Assembly: GCA_964468185.1 (NCBI GenBank)
Contig: CAYXTR010000001.1
Location: forward strand, 1 to 64,000
Origin: JANQFV01 sp964468185
GTDB taxonomy: Bacteria; Planctomycetota; Phycisphaerae; UBA1845; Fen-1342
Direction of reading: 5' to 3'
Length of the DNA stretch: 64,000 nucleotides
The position numbers and the translations under genes are program-made. The first letter of the stretch is position 1. Each line of letters starts with the position of its first letter. Below, piece by piece: positions 58,946 through 64,000 of the stretch. The notes beneath the pieces are model-generated. The model did no database searches, was not told the origin of the DNA, and saw only the letters and a program-made list of their open reading frames with translations.

Positions 58946-61660
58946 ATGAGAAGGTCCGAGCAGCACACGAGCAAGTGGGGCGCGTTGGTGCGTTACCGCC
59001 GCGCCACCGCGGTTGCCGTCACGGCACTGGCGGTTGTCGTCTTGGTAGGTTGCAACGGCAACAAGAGCGAGAAGTCCGTGGATGCGCGGACCTCGTGCCT
59101 TGGTCAGCCGCATGGCAAGGTTCAGAACACCGAAGGTTACATTTATCAGCAGGCCCGCGAGTATCAGTTGCCCGAGAAGTACCTGAGCGAGGCGCGTGTC
59201 GGCATGTCCGAGATCGAGCGCAAGCTGGATGCGGCCCGTGCCGCCGAGATCGAGCGCGATGCGATCCTGCGCGAGCGTACGGCGCATGTCGCTGCACGCC
59301 GTCGCGGTGCACTCTCGCAAGAAGAGATCAACTTGGCCGAGGCCGAAGAGCGCAAGACCCAGTACGACGCCCAGCACAGCAACATTGCAGCCGAACTCGC
59401 CGCCCGCGAGCGCAATGTGAAGGCCGAGATGGATGCGGCGACCACGATTCGCGCCTCGCTGGCCAAGGAGCAGAAGAGCACGCAGAACGACCTGATCAGC
59501 CGGGCCGAGCACAATTACGCCCAGGCCCTGGCCCGCATCGAGCGGCTCCGTGCGCTCCGGGGAGCGACCGAGAAGGACGGCCAGGCCGCGATCGACGAAA
59601 TGCGTGAGAACGCGCGGGCCACCCGCTCGCGTGCCCAGGCCACCGTCGCGGCCCTGCGCACCGAAGCCAAGACCGTCGGCGAGCAGACCCGCGCCCAGGT
59701 GACCGAGCTGCTCAAGCAGATCGAGACCGTGCGCACGCAGTCCGAGGCCAAGTCGGGCCGCTTGTATGTGCAGGCCGCTTCGATCGAGCGCGATGCCCGT
59801 GCCCGCACCGACGACATCATCGCCCGCGCCGCGGCGCTGGAGGAGCAGGCCTCGGAGCGCGAGTACGAACTGAAGGTCACCGCTGCCAAGGCGAATCGCC
59901 AGCAGGCGCAGGCCCGTTACGACAAGCAGACCTCCGAAGCCCGTCGCATCTACGATCAGGCCCAGGCCGAGATCGAGCGTCTGCATGGTGACGCCGACGT
60001 CACCATGGAGAAGGCCGAGTCGGACTTCGGCCAGCAGTTGGGCAATCTCGACGCATGGCTGAAGGAAACCCTGGCTGAGGTCGAGAAAATCCGCGCCAAG
60101 GCCGATCGCCTCGAGCGCATTGCCCGCGGTGAGTTCGTGAAGGCCGAGGCGGAAGCCCGCGCGAACGCCATCCGCGAGACCTCGCAGCACAAGGAAGCGC
60201 TGGCCGAGGCGCAGATGCAGCAGATCAAGGCCGAGGCCGAGGCCGAAGCCGCCCGCATGCGCGAAGCGATCATGACCGAACTCGCTCACAAGATGGATCA
60301 GGGCGATGTGGAGTTCGAGGGCAAGACCGGCCCGCAGCCGCAGCACCGCAATGACCTCCACGACGTGCCCGATGGCCCGGAAGTTGCCGAGGTCACCCCG
60401 CGCATCGAGCCGGAACGTGTCGCCGCCTTCCGCACCACCCTGGCCAAGGTCATGCGCGAGCGTGCCCGTGCCGACGCGCATCAGGAAGCCCTGACCGCCA
60501 CCTACAACGAGCAGAAGAGCAAGCTCGAAGCCGTCCGTTCGCAGCATCTGGCGATCGCCGCCGAGCAGCATGCCACCGCCGACGCCCTCGAGAAGAAGGC
60601 TGAAGCCGAGTACGCCGAGAAGCTGGCGGACTACGAGGCGCAGCTCGCCGTCGCCAAGTCGAACTACAACCGCGCGATCACCGAAGCGGCCGCCTTCCGC
60701 AAGGAAGCCCTCGCTGAGGCGACCGACCTGCGTGCCAAGGCCAAGGCCATCACGGACATGGGCATCGCCCAGGCCGAGGCCCTCCGCAAGGAGTCCGAGG
60801 TCGTTGCCCAGAATGCCGAGGCCGAAGTCCAGGCGCTGACCGCGACCGTCCAGGCCACGCAGGAGCGCGGCGACGCCGCGGTAAGCCGGCTGGCAGCCGA
60901 GGCTTCGAGCATCGAGCAGAGCCAGGCGGCGCTGGCGGCCCAGATCGACACCGAGATCAAGACCGCCCAGCAGCAGCTCAATGCCGAGCTCGAAAAGCTC
61001 GATCGCCAGATCGACACCTCCGAGATCGTCGCCAAGGCCGACTACGAAGAGAACCTCGTCGTCGCTGAGGTGCATGGTCGCAAGAGTGCCGTCGAACTGG
61101 CCCGCATCCAGGCCCAGGACGAGCTCCAGGCCGCCCTCGCGATGGCCGAGCTCGAACGCTCGCGTGACGAACTGTACGTCGATCAGGTGCTCGCGGATGC
61201 CGAGCTCCAGCGCATGAAGGCGATCGCCCGTGCCGAGCGCGAGCAGCAGGAAGCCCTGTGCGACGCCGAACACGTCTCGATCCGCTCGCAGGCGGACGTG
61301 ACGGCGGCGGCGGCCGAGGCCCAGCGGCGCATTGCGTCGTCCGAAGAGAAGGCCGTCGTGAAGCTGTTCGAGGCGCGTCTGGCACAGGTCGACTCGGAGC
61401 GCGTCATCGCTCGCACCGAGGCCTTCCTGGATGACTCCCACCGTCTGTGCAACATCGAGAATGCCCTGGCCCAGGCCAAGGCGGCCCGCGAAATTACGCA
61501 CGACCGCCTGACCGACCTGGCCAAGAAGCAGCGCAACCTCCAGCAGGCTGCGATGCAGGATTGGGATTCGCGGCTGGCGAAGGCCCGTCAGCGCACGCGG
61601 ACTAACAACCAGGACAACCAGATCCGTCCGGTCAGCGATGTCAACCAGAACAATCGCTAA
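58946..61660 (+). CDS. 904-residue coiled-coil lipoprotein
   Basis: A lipoprotein with lipobox LVGC (Cys36) after a basic start and a long Ala/Val helix. The mature chain is almost entirely Ala, Glu, Lys, Arg and Gln in heptad-like patterns (LARIERLRALRGATEKDGQ, VEKIRAKADRLERIARGEFVKAEAEARANAIRETS). It looks like one long alpha-helical or coiled-coil rod, broken by a Pro/Gly-rich hinge near residue 480 (FEGKTGPQPQHRNDLHDVPDGPE). The C terminus is basic and Asn/Gln-rich (RQRTRTNNQDNQIRPVSDVNQNNR). No catalytic motif is present. AGGAG lies nine bases before the chosen ATG; earlier in-frame codons give no signal peptide. A periplasmic spacer or surface filament is inferred. Confidence 0.8.
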   Translation: MRRSEQHTSKWGALVRYRRATAVAVTALAVVVLVGCNGNKSEKSVDARTSCLGQPHGKVQNTEGYIYQQAREYQLPEKYLSEARVGMSEIERKLDAARAAEIERDAILRERTAHVAARRRGALSQEEINLAEAEERKTQYDAQHSNIAAELAARERNVKAEMDAATTIRASLAKEQKSTQNDLISRAEHNYAQALARIERLRALRGATEKDGQAAIDEMRENARATRSRAQATVAALRTEAKTVGEQTRAQVTELLKQIETVRTQSEAKSGRLYVQAASIERDARARTDDIIARAAALEEQASEREYELKVTAAKANRQQAQARYDKQTSEARRIYDQAQAEIERLHGDADVTMEKAESDFGQQLGNLDAWLKETLAEVEKIRAKADRLERIARGEFVKAEAEARANAIRETSQHKEALAEAQMQQIKAEAEAEAARMREAIMTELAHKMDQGDVEFEGKTGPQPQHRNDLHDVPDGPEVAEVTPRIEPERVAAFRTTLAKVMRERARADAHQEALTATYNEQKSKLEAVRSQHLAIAAEQHATADALEKKAEAEYAEKLADYEAQLAVAKSNYNRAITEAAAFRKEALAEATDLRAKAKAITDMGIAQAEALRKESEVVAQNAEAEVQALTATVQATQERGDAAVSRLAAEASSIEQSQAALAAQIDTEIKTAQQQLNAELEKLDRQIDTSEIVAKADYEENLVVAEVHGRKSAVELARIQAQDELQAALAMAELERSRDELYVDQVLADAELQRMKAIARAEREQQEALCDAEHVSIRSQADVTAAAAEAQRRIASSEEKAVVKLFEARLAQVDSERVIARTEAFLDDSHRLCNIENALAQAKAAREITHDRLTDLAKKQRNLQQAAMQDWDSRLAKARQRTRTNNQDNQIRPVSDVNQNNR

Positions 61661-61722
61661 CACCCCCTGACGGAGTCCGATACCTGGCATTCGTCCAGTA
61701 GCAGGGCGCAGCCGCAAGTTCG

Positions 61723-61768
61723 ACCGTCCCGTCGTCGCTGAACCGTGGCGACGGGACGGTTTCTTTTT
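61723..61768 (+). terminator. Strong terminator of the coiled-coil lipoprotein gene
   Basis: A perfect 12-bp inverted repeat (ACCGTCCCGTCG at 61723-61734, CGACGGGACGGT at 61749-61760) is followed by TTCTTTTT. It lies about 60 bases after the stop codon. Confidence 0.9.
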
Positions 61769-61827
61769 GCACACCAGATCCGCTTACGAATCGAGCCCCC
61801 GACACGTAGCAGCAGGATCAGATCGTC

Positions 61828-62280
61828 TTACCGGCGTTTACGGGCCTTACGGCCCTTCTTCTCGTTGCCCGGGGAATAGCCGGGCGAGACATAGTCCGTC
61901 TTCTGCATCCGACGGCGGGCGCGCACGTTGTACGTACACATCTTGCACTCGACGGTGCCCCACTCCATGTGCTCGCCACAACTGGGGCAGGGACGGGGAT
62001 GATCCTCGACGGCATTGCTCTTGCGCTCCAGCTTGGCAAGCTCACTGAACACGTCTGCCATTCTGCGCGCCGACGCGCCCTCGCCCGCCGCCGCGGCGGC
62101 CGGCTTGGCGGCCGGCTTCTCACGTGGTGCCTTGCCGGCGCGCGCCCGCGCCTCTGCCAGGAGCTTGTCATAGCACGGCTGGCAGAAATAACGACCCTTG
62201 CGATCACGTGTGCGTTGCACCCTCGCGGTGTCCTTGCCACACACAGCGCAGTTCTGGTTTTCGGTCTGCTCCGCGGGCAT
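61828..62280 (-). CDS. Double zinc-ribbon hypothetical protein
   Basis: A 150-residue protein. A first ribbon has Cys11/Cys14 and Cys33/Cys36 (NCAVCGKD...YFCQPCYDK). A low-complexity Ala/Pro/Lys linker follows (about 45-72). A second ribbon has CPSCGEHMEWGTVECKMCTYNVR, near 98-115. The C terminus is very basic (KKGRKARKRR). There is no signal peptide. The second unit recalls proteins annotated only as zinc-ribbon or DUF in planctomycetes, and nucleic-acid binding is a guess. It is divergent from the sialidase-like gene. Confidence 0.72.
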   Translation of the reverse strand: MPAEQTENQNCAVCGKDTARVQRTRDRKGRYFCQPCYDKLLAEARARAGKAPREKPAAKPAAAAAGEGASARRMADVFSELAKLERKSNAVEDHPRPCPSCGEHMEWGTVECKMCTYNVRARRRMQKTDYVSPGYSPGNEKKGRKARKRR

Positions 62281-62407
62281 CTACGAATCTCCCGTCAGCC
62301 CCTCGCCGACACAATCTCCTCGCTCGGGTTGGCGAGTCGCACTTCGGATCGTAGACTGCGGGCCACGAGCTTGCAAGCAACGGCCTCACGCCGGCAGGAG
62401 GTTCGCG

Positions 62408-63568
62408 ATTCCATCGTTCAGTAGCTCCGGTGTGATTCTCCTGGGCGCAAGCCTGATGGTGATGGCGGGTTGTGGGCTCGACCTGTTCGACTCATCCGTC
62501 GACACTTCCCTGGACTTCGCGTTCAACCTGCCACAACCGCCGACCGCCGCGGAGACCGCGGGCGAACCAGTCTTCATGCGTGAAGTAATCGTCGCTAACG
62601 AGATTCCGGAGGGCGGTGTTCACGGGCCGTCGATCGCGGCCCTCCCGGATGGGACGCTCATGGCGGCGTGGTACGCGTATGATGGCCCCTCAGAGTTGAC
62701 CGGAGCCCGCATCATGCGGACCACGCGACCGGTCGGATTTGACACCTGGCCCTCGCCGACCGTGCACGTCGACACGACTTGGGCCGACGCCAACCCAGTG
62801 CTGTTTCAGGCACATGACGCAATCTGGCTGCTGCACTCCGTGGTCGTCGGTTCGGGCTGGGCGCTGTCACACATTGAAATCCAGCAATCGTGCGATGCTG
62901 GCGTGACGTGGTCGTCGCCAGCGACAATCTCCTCACCACGCATCGCCGTCTGCAAATACCAGCCGGTACGCCTGGCAGATGGCTCGTACCTCCTGCCCGC
63001 CTACGACGACCTCCTGCGACGTGCGCTATTCTACGCCTCGGCCGATGGCGTCACCTGGCAGTTGCGATCCCGACTCTGGACCGGCCTGCGCGAGCAGACG
63101 ACCCAACCGGCCATTGCCTGTACCAGCAGTGGTCGCGTCTTGGCCGTCATGCGCAACAACGGGGGGGCTTCACTCTGGGTAACCGCATCCGACGACGGCG
63201 GCCGCACCTGGGCTTCCCCACGCGACAGCGGCTTTCCCAACCCCGGCAGCCCGAGCGTGATCAAGCAGCTCGCAAGTGGCAACCTCCTGCTCGTGTTCAA
63301 TAACAGCCCGCTGCTGCGACGACCGCTCTCCGTGGCACTTTCGGCAGATGACGGCGTCACTTGGCTTCCCCCGAAGGCCGTCGCCGACGGTCCGGGCGAA
63401 TACGCCTACCCGGCCGTCACCCAGACGCCCGACGGGCTCCTGCACATCGCGTATTCGCACTCACGCGAACAAATTGATCACATCACTCTCAATGAAGCCT
63501 GGATTTTGTCGGCTGATGCGGCTCCGCTGCTGCCGGACATTCGCACGCAAGACTCCGAGCGTTTCTAG
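62408..63568 (+). CDS. Sialidase-like (BNR) lipoprotein, possible ATT start
   Basis: A protein of about 386 residues. It has a hydrophobic start and lipobox VMAGC. Four Asp-box-like motifs (CDAGVTW, SADGVTW, SDDGGRTW, SADDGVTW) mark a six-bladed neuraminidase-type propeller. The opening GVHGPSIAALPDGTLMAAWYAYDGPSEL fits the exo-alpha-sialidase / BNR family of planctomycetes. Only part of the Arg triad of true sialidases can be guessed, so the substrate is open. Start: a perfect AGGAGG (62396-62401) lies six bases before an in-frame ATT, while no ATG or TTG is close. A GTG at 62432 is the alternative, with no ribosome-binding site. The ATT reading is tentative. Confidence 0.72.
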   Translation: MPSFSSSGVILLGASLMVMAGCGLDLFDSSVDTSLDFAFNLPQPPTAAETAGEPVFMREVIVANEIPEGGVHGPSIAALPDGTLMAAWYAYDGPSELTGARIMRTTRPVGFDTWPSPTVHVDTTWADANPVLFQAHDAIWLLHSVVVGSGWALSHIEIQQSCDAGVTWSSPATISSPRIAVCKYQPVRLADGSYLLPAYDDLLRRALFYASADGVTWQLRSRLWTGLREQTTQPAIACTSSGRVLAVMRNNGGASLWVTASDDGGRTWASPRDSGFPNPGSPSVIKQLASGNLLLVFNNSPLLRRPLSVALSADDGVTWLPPKAVADGPGEYAYPAVTQTPDGLLHIAYSHSREQIDHITLNEAWILSADAAPLLPDIRTQDSERF

Positions 63569-63624
63569 CGCCGCCGGCCAAAAGCCGAAGCTGATTTGAC
63601 ACACGCTTGAAGCGCGGCAATAAT

Positions 63625-63640
63625 GTAAGTATAAACTTAC
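63625..63640. promoter_or_regulatory. Palindromic operator-like site before the TetR gene
   Basis: GTAAGT-ATAA-ACTTAC is a perfect palindrome of 16 bases in an AT-rich patch, 17 bases upstream of the TetR start codon. TetR regulators commonly bind such a site to control themselves. Confidence 0.6.
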
Positions 63641-63656
63641 TTAATAGCGGAACCCA

Positions 63657-64000
63657 ATGGCCCGACCCAGTCAGACAACCGAAAAACGCCGCCAGTTGCT
63701 GCCCATCGTCGCCCGCACGTTCGCTGAGCTCGGGTATCGCCGAACGACCACGGCGGAGCTGGCCCGGCGATGCGGCGTGCAGGAGAACATCCTCTATCGC
63801 CTGTGGCCCGATAAGAAAGCCATGTTCATCGCCTCGATCGGCTGGGTTTACGATCAGTCCATCGCGATCTGGGGACGTTTGGTCGCCAACGGCGGCGACG
63901 GTCAAACATCCGCAGAGCGTCTGTTGGGCTACGAAGCCGATCACCATGGCGAGTTCGGCCACTACCGCATCGTATTCGCCGGCCTGAGCGAGACGGACGA
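63657..64000 (+). CDS. TetR-family transcriptional regulator (3' end outside window)
   Basis: The first 114 residues are visible and the frame is still open at the window end. The N terminus has the TetR helix-turn-helix: RRQLLPIVARTFAELGYRRTTTAELARRCGVQENILYRLWPDKKAMFIASI. The ligand-binding domain is only begun. The ribosome-binding site is weak (GCGGAAC). A perfect palindrome lies just upstream, suggesting autoregulation. The ligand and any regulated neighbour lie outside the window. Confidence 0.88.
   Translation, partial: MARPSQTTEKRRQLLPIVARTFAELGYRRTTTAELARRCGVQENILYRLWPDKKAMFIASIGWVYDQSIAIWGRLVANGGDGQTSAERLLGYEADHHGEFGHYRIVFAGLSETD

Noticed and set aside
58928..61774. 948-codon minus-strand frame opposite the coiled-coil lipoprotein
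   Set aside because: Leu/Gly-rich composition is the antisense of Glu/Ala codons; the plus strand has a lipobox, ribosome-binding site and terminator.

Overview
The window is about 64 kb of GC-rich, gene-dense bacterial chromosome. Several features point to a planctomycete, probably of the Phycisphaerae type (inference; no rRNA or marker tree is available here). Very large secreted proteins are built from calcium-loop repeats of the DCNGNGVPDECD kind and end in paired dockerin-like motifs (GDMNCDGAVDFGDI). Outer-membrane traits include a Kdo-pathway isomerase and lipoproteins. I see no tRNA, rRNA, CRISPR array, insertion sequence or prophage.

Region 1 (1-20,600) is a cluster of exported giants: a collagen-like lipoprotein with a peptidase S74 chaperone end; a 2558-residue papain-like protease carrying about 88 calcium-loop repeats, a propeller and a dockerin-like tail; a beta-helix protein; a 2058-residue DUF11-like repeat protein; and a PKD-domain protein. 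Clear terminators separate several of them.

Region 2 (21,200-31,350) is metabolic. After a sugar kinase, a nitroreductase and a PilZ protein comes a complete ISC iron-sulfur assembly operon: Rrf2 regulator, iscS, iscU, iscA, hscB, hscA, fdx. It has a strong promoter with an overlapping palindrome. The SEDS protein RodA follows. Next is an AhpD-like gene whose frame is interrupted by a single UGA at exactly the position of the resolving cysteine, with a SECIS-like hairpin just downstream. I read it as a selenoprotein, and it is the most interesting feature in the window.

Region 3 (31,380-41,240), mostly minus strand, holds an ABC-2 exporter pair, a VOC protein, two unassigned membrane proteins, an MlaF-like ATPase, a NUDIX hydrolase, and a GH57 enzyme paired with a glycogen-synthase-like glycosyltransferase.

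Region 4 (41,750-51,330) is a plus-strand translation and envelope block: infB, ylxP, rbfA, an endonuclease-III-like protein fused to a histone-H1-like tail, a 1208-residue TPR protein, and kdsD overlapping it.

Region 5 (51,550-57,900) is a tightly overlapping FapA-cheX-cheR-cheD-cheB operon behind a sigma-54-like promoter, with no cheA, cheW, cheY or receptor gene, followed by an ABC-2 pair. Region 6 (57,945-64,000) has a small lipoprotein, a 904-residue coiled-coil lipoprotein with a strong terminator, a zinc-ribbon protein, a sialidase-like lipoprotein with an apparent ATT start, and a TetR regulator cut by the window end with a perfect palindrome upstream.

Start codons were chosen by eye from ribosome-binding sites, signal peptides and domain starts. 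Family assignments are from recognised motifs, not from searches.
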